Origin: Chryseobacterium vaccae | GTDB taxonomy: Bacteria > Bacteroidota > Bacteroidia > Flavobacteriales > Weeksellaceae | Direction: 5' to 3' | NCBI RefSeq assembly: GCF_009602705.1 | Contig: NZ_VSWH01000001.1 | Span: 4,513,001 to 4,577,000, forward strand | Length of the DNA: 64,000 bases | In this document: positions 36,278 through 44,386 of the stretch, one piece after another | How the letters are laid out: every line of letters starts with the position of its first letter | How positions within the stretch are numbered: the first letter of the stretch is position 1 | Program-made: the position numbers and the translations under genes | Notes under the pieces: model-generated | What the model was told of the DNA's origin: nothing | Seen by the model: the letters and a program-made list of their open reading frames with translations, nothing else | The model's database searches: none

Positions 36278-37288
36278 ATGTCTAATTCAGAAAACAAAAA
36301 ACCAATGACCGCAGAAGAAGTTTCAAGACTTAAATCTGTAAAAGCAAAATCAGCTGAAAAATCAGCCAACACTGAGAAATTTTTAAATCAGAAACCGGAA
36401 ATGGAAACCATTGACGGTCGTACATATCCGAAAGGAATGAAAACAGTCGGAATGACAATGGATGAGAAAAAATCTGGTGAGCAGCAACTTGAAACTGACC
36501 ATTTTTATCCTGTTCATGCAGATTTTGAATACCAACCGAAGCTGGAGCCTAAAAAGAACCGCAAACCCAAATTTATTGAAAGAGAAACTTTCGAGGCTGT
36601 TGAAGGAGCTAGAACAATATTTGGCCCGGATCAGAGAAGAGTCTTCAACTCTACAGCCTATCCTTGGCGTTGCGTAGGAAGAGTAGAAAGTCCTTTAGGT
36701 ACAGGAAGCGGAGTGATGATTGGGCCGAGACACCTGCTTACCTGCTCACACATTGTAGACTGGCAGCCTAATAACAATACAGGGTGGCTGAAATTTACCC
36801 CGATGTATTACAACGGAAGTGCTCCTTATGGAAGCGCATGGGGCGTACTCACTTATTATAAATACAAAGTAGCCGGACCAACTGTTGATTCCACCGAGAT
36901 CCAATATGACTATGTGGTCATCGTATTAGATCGTCCGATAGGAAACAGCACAGGATGGATGGGCTCAAAATCCTATACCGATTCCTGGGATGGCGGAGCT
37001 TACTGGACCCATGCAGGGTATCCCGGTGACCTGACAGGAACTCAAAGACCAACGTATCAGACGGGAATTGCACTGGATGGCGACTTCTGGAGCGCTGACG
37101 ATAATGAAAGCATGAGCCACAAGGCAGATATATGGCCTGGACAAAGCGGCGGGCCATTCTGGGGATATTGGGATGGAGCTCCTTATGCTGTTGCCACGCA
37201 AAGTGCTCATAACCCAAGTGATAATTTTGCGAGCGGAGGCTCAGATCTGGTAGATCTTGTCAAAAGAGCCAGAAACGAACACCCTTAA
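36278..37288 (+). CDS. Trypsin-like (S1) serine protease with long pro-region
   Basis: A 336-residue chymotrypsin-fold protease in the style of Glu-specific V8-type enzymes. The catalytic triad is His158 (LLTCSHIVDW), Asp211 (QYDYVVIVLD) and Ser290 (GQSGGPFWG). Residues 1-110 form a Lys/Glu-rich, probably unstructured region before the protease (RTIFGPDQRRVFNST), which looks like a pro-segment. There is no signal peptide, so the protein should stay in the cytoplasm with the caspase encoded just before it. A caspase-activates-trypsin cascade is possible but not shown. Confidence 0.9.
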   Translation: MSNSENKKPMTAEEVSRLKSVKAKSAEKSANTEKFLNQKPEMETIDGRTYPKGMKTVGMTMDEKKSGEQQLETDHFYPVHADFEYQPKLEPKKNRKPKFIERETFEAVEGARTIFGPDQRRVFNSTAYPWRCVGRVESPLGTGSGVMIGPRHLLTCSHIVDWQPNNNTGWLKFTPMYYNGSAPYGSAWGVLTYYKYKVAGPTVDSTEIQYDYVVIVLDRPIGNSTGWMGSKSYTDSWDGGAYWTHAGYPGDLTGTQRPTYQTGIALDGDFWSADDNESMSHKADIWPGQSGGPFWGYWDGAPYAVATQSAHNPSDNFASGGSDLVDLVKRARNEHP

Positions 37289-37298
37289 TTAAAAATAA

Positions 37299-37326
37299 AA
37301 AGACTGTCTGATGAAGGCAGTCTTTT
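37299..37326 (+). terminator. Terminator after the trypsin-like gene
   Basis: AAAGACTG / CAGTCTTT stem with a 12-nt loop, followed by TTGCTTTT. Nearly identical to the terminator at 39032-39062. Confidence 0.8.
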
Positions 37327-37482
37327 GCTTTTACAGAGAGTACAATATTGCTCTGTTCAATTTTTATAACAGTTTCAGGCTATCAGCAAATTCTTGGAAA
37401 ATTTTATTTTTGAAATGTAATAAAGTGCTTTTTCAGGTGTCTTAAGAATAGATTGAAAAAAACATACAATCAATTATTTCAT

Positions 37483-38991
37483 ATGAAGAAAATAAGCCTG
37501 ATTATCATCCTGTTTTTATCACTGAATATTTTTGCCCAAAATGTAAATGATAAAATAAAATTATTTGAAACCAACCTGAATTATTGGGATAAGTCTAAAG
37601 CTAAAAAATGGTCTTTAAAAGAAAGGCTGGCTTTCTATAACATCAATGCCGTAAGTATTGCAGTCATTAAAAATTATAAAGTAGAATGGGCGAAAGCCTA
37701 TGGTTATGCAGATATTTCTGAAAAAAGGGAGGCAACTGTCCAAACGCTTTTTCAGGCAGCATCCATAAGTAAATCAATTAACAGTCTTGGGATCTTAAAA
37801 CTTGTTCAGGAAGGTAAATTAGATTTGAATAATGATATCAATAATTATTTAACCACCTGGAAGTTTCCGTATGATAGTCTGTCAAAAGGGAACAAAATTT
37901 CAATTGCTAATCTGTTGAATCATACGGCTGGTTTATCGGTAAGTGGTTTTGGCGGCTATCAAAAAGGAAAAGAACTGCCAACCGTCACAGAAATTCTGGA
38001 TGGATTAGCCCCTTCTAATTCAGGCGCGGTACGGTCTCTGTTTGAACCGGGGCTTAAATTTAAGTACTCGGGCGGGGGAACAACGATTTCACAGTTAATC
38101 CTGGAAAACGTAACCGGAGAAAAATATGAAGATTATATGATGAAAAATATTTTACAGCCGTTGGGGATGAACGAAAGCTCATTTAATCAGCCTCCATTGC
38201 AAAACCAGATTAATCTGCTTGCAACAGGATATGAAGGAAATGGTAAAGAAGTAAAAGGAAAATACCACATTTATCCTGAAAAAGCAGCAGCAGGCTTATG
38301 GACGAATCCTTCTGATTTAGCCCGATACGTTATTGAAACACAATTGTCATTATTAGGAAAATCAAATAAAATATTACCCAAAGAGAAGTCTGTAAAAAGG
38401 ATAGAAAATAACTGGGGTGTATTTTCAGATGATTTTGAGGGAGTAAAATACTTTAAGCATAGCGGAGGAAACGAAGGCTTTGTCTGTCATTATGTAGGAA
38501 GCCTCGAAGATGGAAATGGTATTGTTGTGATGACCAATGGCCGGAATTTCGGATTGATCAATGAGATTATCAGCAGTATTGCTACATTGAACCAATGGAA
38601 AAACTATCCTGTTGTCTCTCAGAAAGAACCTATTGCTTTAACTATAAGAAAAGACTGCTATAAGAATATTGATAAAGGCATTACATTGTATAAAAATCTT
38701 AAAAAAAACCACAGTACCGGTTATAATTTCTCTAGTGAAAATGAACTGAATGAACTGGGTTATGAATTCCTGAGAGAAGGAAAAGTAGAATCAGCACTTA
38801 AGCTTTTTGATCTGAATGTTCATGAATTCCCGGGCTCTTCAAACGTATATGACAGCCGCGGTGAAGCTTATTTCAGAAAAAAAGAATACCTGTTATCAAA
38901 AAAAGATTATTTAAAAGTTCTTGAATTGGACCCGGCTAACCAAAATGCGAAAGAAATGCTTTTAAAAATTGAAAAAGAGACAGGGAAATAA
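37483..38991 (+). CDS. Secreted serine hydrolase (class C beta-lactamase-like) with TPR tail
   Basis: A 502-residue protein with a signal peptide (MKKISLIIILFLSLNIFAQ), a beta-lactamase/DD-peptidase domain with the SxxK motif Ser94-Ile-Ser-Lys97 (AASISKS), a YSG motif (KFKYSGGGTT) and HSGGNEGF near 325, and a C-terminal pair of tetratricopeptide-like helices (about 415-495: LNELGYEFLREGKVESALKL ... AYFRKKEYLLSKKDYLKVLE). Members include esterases and peptidases that act on D-amino acids or cell-wall peptides; actual beta-lactam hydrolysis is not implied. Frame runs back to a TTG at 37453, but ATG 37483 gives the signal peptide. Confidence 0.9.
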   Translation: MKKISLIIILFLSLNIFAQNVNDKIKLFETNLNYWDKSKAKKWSLKERLAFYNINAVSIAVIKNYKVEWAKAYGYADISEKREATVQTLFQAASISKSINSLGILKLVQEGKLDLNNDINNYLTTWKFPYDSLSKGNKISIANLLNHTAGLSVSGFGGYQKGKELPTVTEILDGLAPSNSGAVRSLFEPGLKFKYSGGGTTISQLILENVTGEKYEDYMMKNILQPLGMNESSFNQPPLQNQINLLATGYEGNGKEVKGKYHIYPEKAAAGLWTNPSDLARYVIETQLSLLGKSNKILPKEKSVKRIENNWGVFSDDFEGVKYFKHSGGNEGFVCHYVGSLEDGNGIVVMTNGRNFGLINEIISSIATLNQWKNYPVVSQKEPIALTIRKDCYKNIDKGITLYKNLKKNHSTGYNFSSENELNELGYEFLREGKVESALKLFDLNVHEFPGSSNVYDSRGEAYFRKKEYLLSKKDYLKVLELDPANQNAKEMLLKIEKETGK

Positions 38992-39031
38992 CCATGAAAA
39001 TAATAATCAAAGCTCTATAACCTGAAATAAT

Positions 39032-39062
39032 AAAGACTGTCTGACGAAGGCAGTCTTTTTTA
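39032..39062 (+). terminator. Terminator of the serine hydrolase gene
   Basis: AAAGACTG / CAGTCTTT stem followed by TTTTTT; the sequence duplicates the terminator at 37299-37326 apart from a base or two in the loop. Confidence 0.82.
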
Positions 39063-39134
39063 TAGAAATCAATATTATTGATAATAAAAAGCTTCCGGGA
39101 AGCCACTTGCTGTCATTTATGGGTATAAAAAAAG

Positions 39135-39161
39135 AGACAACTATCAAATAGTTGTCTTTTT
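39135..39161 (+). terminator. Isolated terminator-like hairpin
   Basis: Perfect 10-bp stem AGACAACTAT / ATAGTTGTCT with a 3-nt loop followed by TTTTT. No gene ends nearby other than the one already served by 39032-39062, so it may end a small RNA or be a relic of a lost gene. Confidence 0.55.
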
Positions 39162-39198
39162 AAGTGATCTCTACAAATATTCGAACTATAAGATCTGA

Positions 39199-39262
39199 AC
39201 TAATTAGTAAATTTATTTGAACTAAAAAGGATAGTCCGATTTTTGCAGAATACATAATTTTG
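39199..39262 (+). promoter_or_regulatory. AraC-type operator plus -7 box before the AraC gene
   Basis: The 27-bp element 39199-39225 (ACTAATTAGT ... TTTGAACTAA) contains two TGAACTAA direct repeats 22 bp apart. The -7 box TAATTTTG (39255-39262) begins 29 nt after it. The same element, with the same 29-nt spacing, lies before the operon at 41190 (24 of 27 bases identical). This is the layout of an AraC-family activator site. Confidence 0.65.
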
Positions 39263-39384
39263 TATACTGTAAATTTGAATATATGGCTACTTTTATAGAA
39301 TTCATTATCTTAGAATTCATGCTTATTAGGTAACTTACCATTTAGCCGTAAAATAATCAAAGTGGATATTTAAAAAGTAAGTAA

Positions 39385-40245
39385 ATGAAAAAAATGATAA
39401 AGTTCCCGACTTCTCTGATAGGTCTTGATACACCTCAGAATACCTTAGAACTGGATGGGTGTACTTTAATTGAGCAATGTATACATAGTACAGAAGTTAG
39501 AGGTACGATGTATCTCGAACAGCATTTACTTCTTATTGTTCTTGAGGGAACGGTTGTTCTTACCTATGGAAAGCAAGAATATACAGTGGGCAAAAATGAT
39601 ATGATTTTGCTAAAGAAAGCTACTGCAGTAAAGTATCATAAGTTTGGAAATACTGAAAATGACAATATTTATGACAGTTTGATGTTCAGCATTAAAGATG
39701 ATCTCCTAAAGTCATTTTTGTCAACATCAGAAATCAAGGTGTCAAAACCTGAAGGAGAGATCAAAACAAGACCATATCCAATGAATGAATGTTTGGTTGC
39801 ATTTGCCAATTCCATGAAGCCCTATTTTTTTGATCATTCTGTGGTTCATCCAGGACAGCTTCGCTTAAAGATTATGGAATTATTATACGATGTTGCGGAA
39901 TGTAACCGAAATATGTTTTTACAAATCTTACAATTACACGAGCCTATACGAACTGATATCCGTAACGTGGTGGAACAGCATTATGCTTCACCGGTTTCTG
40001 TTGCTGAACTGGCTTATCTTTCAGGCAGAAGCTTGTCAAGTTTTAAGAGAGATTTTCAGAATATCTACAATGTTGCGCCAGCAACCTGGATCAGAGAAAA
40101 GAGATTAGAGAAGGCAAAAGAAATGCTGGAAACAACATCTTTGTCGGTCTCAGATATTTGTTATTCCTTAGGATTTGAAAATGTCTCTCATTTTTCAAGA
40201 ATATATAAAGAATTTCATGGACAGGCACCGAGCATATCCCGTTAA
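39385..40245 (+). CDS. AraC-family transcriptional regulator
   Basis: A 286-residue regulator with an N-terminal cupin-like ligand domain (about 25-110, LEGTVVLTYGKQEYTVGKND) and a C-terminal AraC double-HTH domain (about 185-284): SVAELAYLSGRSLSSFKRDF and SVSDICYSLGFENVSHFSRI. It is likely autoregulated and likely activates the redox operon at 41190, because a nearly identical site lies at the same distance from both -7 boxes. It is followed 23 nt later by an NmrA-like gene on the same strand. Confidence 0.93.
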   Translation: MKKMIKFPTSLIGLDTPQNTLELDGCTLIEQCIHSTEVRGTMYLEQHLLLIVLEGTVVLTYGKQEYTVGKNDMILLKKATAVKYHKFGNTENDNIYDSLMFSIKDDLLKSFLSTSEIKVSKPEGEIKTRPYPMNECLVAFANSMKPYFFDHSVVHPGQLRLKIMELLYDVAECNRNMFLQILQLHEPIRTDIRNVVEQHYASPVSVAELAYLSGRSLSSFKRDFQNIYNVAPATWIREKRLEKAKEMLETTSLSVSDICYSLGFENVSHFSRIYKEFHGQAPSISR

Positions 40246-40268
40246 CATATCATTTTAAAATTAAATGT

Positions 40269-40904
40269 ATGAAAGTATTGGTTATTGGAGCAAATGGTAG
40301 AGTCGGATCTCTTTTAGTTACTAAACTAACTGCTAAGTATCAGGTTTTAGCGGGCTCAAGAAATCCAAATTCACCAAATAATACAGATAATATTGAGCAG
40401 GTTTACATGGATTTGCTCAGCGATGTTGATACGCTTGCAGAAAGTATGAATGGTGTTGATGTTATTTATTTTGTTTCTGGATCGCGTGGTAAAAATCTTT
40501 TACAGATAGATTTACATGGAGCGATTAAAACCATGCAAGCTGCTGAAAAAGCCGGAGTTCATCGTTATATCATGTTGAGTTCAGTTTTCGCATTACAACC
40601 GGAGCATTGGAAGGAATCTTTTCTCAGTGATCTTACAGATTATAATATTGCTAAACATTACGCTGATCTCTACCTCACCACCCAAACTGGTCTTGATTAT
40701 ACTATTTTACAACCCGGAGGACTTAAAGAAGGGCAAGGAACAGGAAAAATAGAGACCAATGTTACCAGCCCTGGAAGTAATTCTATTGCTAATGTTGTTG
40801 ATACCCTTGTCGCAGTATTGGAAAATAATTCAACAATTGGTAAGGTTATTTTGATGCATGATGGAAATACACCGATTGATGAAGCACTTAATCAACTTGG
40901 ATAA
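40269..40904 (+). CDS. NAD(P)-binding protein, NmrA/atypical SDR family
   Basis: A 211-residue Rossmann protein with the cofactor loop VIGANGRVGS (about 4-13) and an extended-SDR pattern (DVIYFVSGSRGKNLLQID, YIMLSSVFALQP, YNIAKHYADLYL with the Tyr-x-x-x-Lys-like YNIAK, and LDYTILQPGGLKEG). Family members use NAD(P)H to reduce quinones or sense redox balance. Encoded directly after the AraC regulator, presumably co-transcribed with it. Confidence 0.9.
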   Translation: MKVLVIGANGRVGSLLVTKLTAKYQVLAGSRNPNSPNNTDNIEQVYMDLLSDVDTLAESMNGVDVIYFVSGSRGKNLLQIDLHGAIKTMQAAEKAGVHRYIMLSSVFALQPEHWKESFLSDLTDYNIAKHYADLYLTTQTGLDYTILQPGGLKEGQGTGKIETNVTSPGSNSIANVVDTLVAVLENNSTIGKVILMHDGNTPIDEALNQLG

Positions 40905-41037
40905 AAAGGCTGTATTCAATGAACTGAATATATTGGCATCCTATCTTACTTAATCTTCACTTTCCTATTAATTTTTTGAATCTTACTAATGGAGAAACGT
41001 CAACATTATATTTCTCAATTTTTCACTGCTAAATAGG

Positions 41038-41101
41038 ACTAATTAGTCAAAATATTTGAACTAATTAGAAAAGCCATTACATTTTCGTCATCGTACCTTT
41101 G
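41038..41101 (+). promoter_or_regulatory. AraC-type operator plus -7 box of the redox operon
   Basis: The 27-bp element 41038-41064 matches 39199-39225 at 24 of 27 positions; its second half-site TTTGAACTAATTAG is the best copy. The -7 box TACCTTTG (41094-41101) starts 29 nt after it, exactly as before the AraC gene. The transcript would begin about 80 nt before the first gene. Confidence 0.65.
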
Positions 41102-41189
41102 TTATAGAAAAAAAGCTTAATTATTGTGTCTGACAAGACAGTAATTTATACTTATAAAAATTATAACATTCAGGTAAACAGGACGATTT

Positions 41190-41750
41190 ATGAAGAACAT
41201 TCAAGAACAAAAAAATATGAATTCGGGTTCCGGAAATTCTAATCCTGACGGTTTAAGGCAAAACGTTGGAAAAATATCGAAGAAGATATTTTCTTCAATA
41301 CCAAGGGTAGCAATTATCTCAGCCTTGACCGCTGGTGGATTATTAATTTCATGTCAAGATAAAAACAATCAAAACATTAAAACAGAAGTTATGCAAAACA
41401 ATCAAGAGCAAAAAAAAGCTATCCTGAAAGCAATAGATTTATATGTTGAAGCAGGAAGAAAAGGCGATGGCAATATTGCTAAACCGGCATTCGCATCAAC
41501 TGCAACCATGTCATGGTCTGAAGCCGGAGCATTGAAAAGTGTACCAATACAGGTGCTTTTTGACGGATTTTCCGCAGCAGAGCCAATGGAAGCAAATTAT
41601 AAATTGACAACTTTAGATGTGGAAGGTGATGCGGCGATCGTGAGAATCGAATCTCAATTTGGACCGAACAAATATGCCGATATGTTTACACTGGTAAAAG
41701 ACGGCAATGATTGGAAAATTATAAGTAAAATCTATCAAACCATAAAATAA
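41190..41750 (+). CDS. NTF2-like (lumazine-binding type) lipoprotein
   Basis: A 186-residue protein with an unusually long N-terminal extension (about 35 residues, Asn/Lys/Ser-rich) before a hydrophobic lipoprotein signal (RVAIISALTAGGLLISC, Cys55). The rest is an NTF2-like alpha+beta cone (about 75-185: KKAILKAIDLYVEAGRKGDG ... MFTLVKDGNDWKIISKIY) of the putative lumazine-binding/SnoaL-type group. A second ATG at 41217 would shorten the extension. First gene of the operon; its stop overlaps the start of another NTF2-like gene. Ligand unknown. Confidence 0.82.
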   Translation: MKNIQEQKNMNSGSGNSNPDGLRQNVGKISKKIFSSIPRVAIISALTAGGLLISCQDKNNQNIKTEVMQNNQEQKKAILKAIDLYVEAGRKGDGNIAKPAFASTATMSWSEAGALKSVPIQVLFDGFSAAEPMEANYKLTTLDVEGDAAIVRIESQFGPNKYADMFTLVKDGNDWKIISKIYQTIK

Positions 41751-42136
41751 TGTCAGCAAATAAAAATATTAACACCGTTCAGGATTATGAAGATGTCTTG
41801 GCGGCAATGGAAGGCTATGTCAATGGACTTAAAACAGGAAATGTTGCAGAATTAAAAAAAACCTTTCACAAGGATGCTATCATGTATGGTCACTTAGGTA
41901 GTGATCTGTCGGAAGGAAGTATAGATAATCTGTACACCTATGTGGAGAAATTTGGCGCAGCGCCCAACATCAAAACCAATCTTACGGTTTTACACAAAAC
42001 ACCCACTACAGCAGTTGTTCGTATCGAAATGGAACACGATGCTGCCGATGAAGATTTTACAGATTTCCATTCATTGATCAAAATTGATGGAGCTTGGAAA
42101 GTTATTGCAAAACTTTTTCATCTCTACGATAAATAA
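41750..42136 (+). CDS. Cytoplasmic NTF2-like protein
   Basis: A 128-residue NTF2-fold protein (VLAAMEGYVNGLKTGNVAEL, FHKDAIMYGHLGSDL, SLIKIDGAWKVIAKLFHLY), homologous in plan to the preceding lipoprotein but with no signal. Its start shares one base with the previous stop, so the two are translationally coupled. Small NTF2 proteins of this group bind hydrophobic or flavin-like ligands; here flavoenzymes follow, which makes a ligand-handling or isomerase role plausible. Confidence 0.88.
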   Translation: MSANKNINTVQDYEDVLAAMEGYVNGLKTGNVAELKKTFHKDAIMYGHLGSDLSEGSIDNLYTYVEKFGAAPNIKTNLTVLHKTPTTAVVRIEMEHDAADEDFTDFHSLIKIDGAWKVIAKLFHLYDK

Positions 42137-42216
42137 TTAAAAATCATTCTGTAAAAGTTTTACTGGGAGCCTCATATGGCTTCCAGTGGAAACTTTTGTG
42201 TCAAAAAAAAAATAAA

Positions 42217-43287
42217 ATGTCAAAATTATTCAGTCGGTTAGCGGTTAAATCAGTTACGTTTAGAAATAGGATTATCACTTCTCCAATGTGTATGTACATG
42301 GCCGAAGATGGCTTTGCAAGTGATTGGCACTTGGTTCATTATGGTTCGAGAGCAATGGGAGGCGCCGGTGCAGTAATGCTGGAAGCAACAGCTATTAGAG
42401 CTGATGGACGTATTGGTGTTGGAGATTTGGGAATCTGGAAAGACGAACATATTGAAATGCTTACCAAGATCACGTCATTTATAAAAAGTACAGGATCTGT
42501 TCCGTCAATTCAATTGGCACATGCCGGTAGAAAAGGAAGTATGTGGACTTCAGGACGTGAGAGCCATCCGTTAATGCCCGATGAAGAAAATGGATGGGAA
42601 GTGATTGCGCCTTCTGCTATTGCATTTTCGTCAACAATACAAACACCCCGCGAAATGACTCTGGAAGATATTGAAGAACTTCAACAAGCCTTTGCGGATG
42701 CTGCCGCGAGAGCGTTAGAGGCTGGTTTTGAGATGATCGAAATTCACAGTGCGCACGGTTATCTGATCAATGAATTTCTGTCACCTATTCCAAACAAAAG
42801 AACCGATCACTATGGCGGAAGTATTGAAAATAGAGCAAGATTTTTATTTGAAATTATTGATAAAGTTAAAGCAGTATGGCCTACTGAACTTCCAATTGCT
42901 GTTCGTATTTCGGCTACAGACTGGATGGAAGATGGCTGGGACATTGATGATTCAGTTTGGCTAAGCAAAAAATTAGCAGGGAAGGGAATTGACATTGTTG
43001 ATGTTTCTTCCGGAGGTACCGTTCCGAATGCTAAAATTACAGTAGGCTCAGGTTATCAATTACCATTTGCAAGTAAGATTAAGCGTGAGCTGAAAGATCA
43101 ATTATTAGTGGGAACAGTCGGTATGATAACCAGCGCACATCAAGCCGAAACGATCTTGACCAATGGAGATGCTGATCTTATTTTCATAGGTCGAGAACTT
43201 TTACGAAATCCTTATTTTCCTTTAGACGCCGCAAAACAGCTTCGATCGGAAGTTCCTGTTCCGAAACCTTACGAGCTTGCCTTTTAA
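42217..43287 (+). CDS. NADPH dehydrogenase / enoate reductase (YqjM-type old yellow enzyme)
   Basis: A 356-residue FMN-dependent reductase of alpha,beta-unsaturated carbonyls and other electrophiles. Motifs: SPMCMY with Cys25 (the redox-tuning Cys of the thermophilic-like class), HAGRKGS (about 109-115), the substrate-binding pair in EIHSAHGYLINEFLSP, and the phosphate-binding GTVGMITSAHQAE / FIGRELLRNPYFP at the C-terminus. Frame opens at a TTG at 42196; ATG 42217 is used. It sits in the AraC-controlled operon, 80 nt after the NTF2 gene. Confidence 0.93.
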   Translation: MSKLFSRLAVKSVTFRNRIITSPMCMYMAEDGFASDWHLVHYGSRAMGGAGAVMLEATAIRADGRIGVGDLGIWKDEHIEMLTKITSFIKSTGSVPSIQLAHAGRKGSMWTSGRESHPLMPDEENGWEVIAPSAIAFSSTIQTPREMTLEDIEELQQAFADAAARALEAGFEMIEIHSAHGYLINEFLSPIPNKRTDHYGGSIENRARFLFEIIDKVKAVWPTELPIAVRISATDWMEDGWDIDDSVWLSKKLAGKGIDIVDVSSGGTVPNAKITVGSGYQLPFASKIKRELKDQLLVGTVGMITSAHQAETILTNGDADLIFIGRELLRNPYFPLDAAKQLRSEVPVPKPYELAF

Positions 43288-43305
43288 CATCAAAAAACAA
43301 ATTTT

Positions 43306-43584
43306 ATGAATATTTATTTAACCGTTGTCGTAAAGGCAAAACCTGAGCATGTGCAAGAGATAAAAGACCTTCTATACAGTCTCCCGGAATTATCTAAGAA
43401 AGAAGAGGCCTGCATCGAATATGATGTCCACCAGAGTATTGATGATGAAAATACTTTTATCCTTAATGAAAAATGGGAAAGTGTAGATGGCTTAGATCTC
43501 CATAATGAGCAATCATATTCAAAGGAGTTTTTTGCATCATTCGATAAATTACAAGAGCAACCGATTATTTATCGATCCGCATAA
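43306..43584 (+). CDS. Antibiotic biosynthesis monooxygenase-fold (ABM) protein
   Basis: A 92-residue dimeric alpha+beta-barrel protein: LTVVVKAKPEHVQEIKDLLY, CIEYDVHQSIDDENTFILNE, WESVDGLDLHNEQSYSKEFF. This is the ABM fold shared by quinol monooxygenases (YgiN type) and by cofactorless aromatic oxygenases. Tight spacing (18 nt after, 31 nt before its neighbours) places it in the redox operon, where quinol oxidation is a reasonable guess. Confidence 0.9.
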   Translation: MNIYLTVVVKAKPEHVQEIKDLLYSLPELSKKEEACIEYDVHQSIDDENTFILNEKWESVDGLDLHNEQSYSKEFFASFDKLQEQPIIYRSA

Positions 43585-43615
43585 TTTTTAGGAGAATTTG
43601 TAAAATTTAGAAAAT

Positions 43616-44359
43616 ATGAAAAAATTAAATGAGTCCGTCACCATTATTACCGGTGCATCTTCCGGAATTGGTGCGGCAACAGCATTAAAATTAGGCAAAG
43701 CCGGAACCAGTATTGTTTTGGTGTCCAGAGCCGATGATAAAATAGAAAAAGTAAAACAACAGATTGAAGAAGAAGGTGGTAAAGCTGAAATCTTTGTTGC
43801 CGATGTAACAGATATTGAGCAAATGAAAGCGATGATTGATTTTGCCATTGAGAAATTTGGAAGGATAGACAACTTGGTTAATAATGCTGGTCTGATGTTA
43901 TTTTCACAATGGAAGGACGTCGCGATTGATGAGTGGAATGCAATGATTGATACCAATATCAAGGGGTATCTGAATGCAATTGCAGCAGTTCTTCCTAAAA
44001 TGTTGGAGCAGAAATCCGGTCATATTGTCAATATGGGCTCTGTGGCAGGAATCAATATCGATGTCGGTGCAGGTATCTATCATGGAACTAAATTTTTCGT
44101 TCGGGCAATTACCGAAAGTTTAAGAAAAGAAGTTTCTGTTCATAAAGGAATTAAGATAAGCCTGATAAGTCCGGGAGTGATTAACACTGGATGGGCAGAT
44201 AAGGTGACCAATAAGGAAGGGGCGGAAATCGCGGCAGAGCTGAACAAGCAGGCTATTGAACCTGAAGACATTGCAAATGCTGTGTTATTTGCATTTGATC
44301 AACCTGATAATGTCAACGTGAATGATATCGTTATCAGCCCAACTTTGCAAGACTGGTAA
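43616..44359 (+). CDS. SDR-family oxidoreductase
   Basis: A 247-residue classical SDR with TGASSGIG (about 12-19), an RADDK segment after the second strand suggesting NADP use, NNAG (about 89-92), the catalytic Ser in NMGSVAG and YHGTK as the Tyr-Lys pair. The region after the active site (SPGVINTGWADKVTNKEG) resembles the clavulanate/YdfG-like branch. Fifth gene of the AraC-linked operon. Confidence 0.92.
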   Translation: MKKLNESVTIITGASSGIGAATALKLGKAGTSIVLVSRADDKIEKVKQQIEEEGGKAEIFVADVTDIEQMKAMIDFAIEKFGRIDNLVNNAGLMLFSQWKDVAIDEWNAMIDTNIKGYLNAIAAVLPKMLEQKSGHIVNMGSVAGINIDVGAGIYHGTKFFVRAITESLRKEVSVHKGIKISLISPGVINTGWADKVTNKEGAEIAAELNKQAIEPEDIANAVLFAFDQPDNVNVNDIVISPTLQDW

Positions 44360-44386
44360 TATTTAATAAAAAAGAATTTTTAAGTA

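Larger units (their letters stand above)
38992..39384. other. Intergenic region before the AraC gene
   Basis: No gene in these 393 bases. Contents: terminator (39032-39062), a small GCTTC-CGG-GAAGC hairpin (about 39090-39102), an isolated terminator-like hairpin (39135-39161), the AraC-type operator and -7 box (39199-39262). Confidence 0.6.

Noticed and set aside
37483..38991. Calling the serine hydrolase a beta-lactamase.
   Set aside because: The SxxK/YSG/HSG motifs are shared with esterases and D-peptidases, and the C-terminal TPR tail is unlike true class C beta-lactamases.
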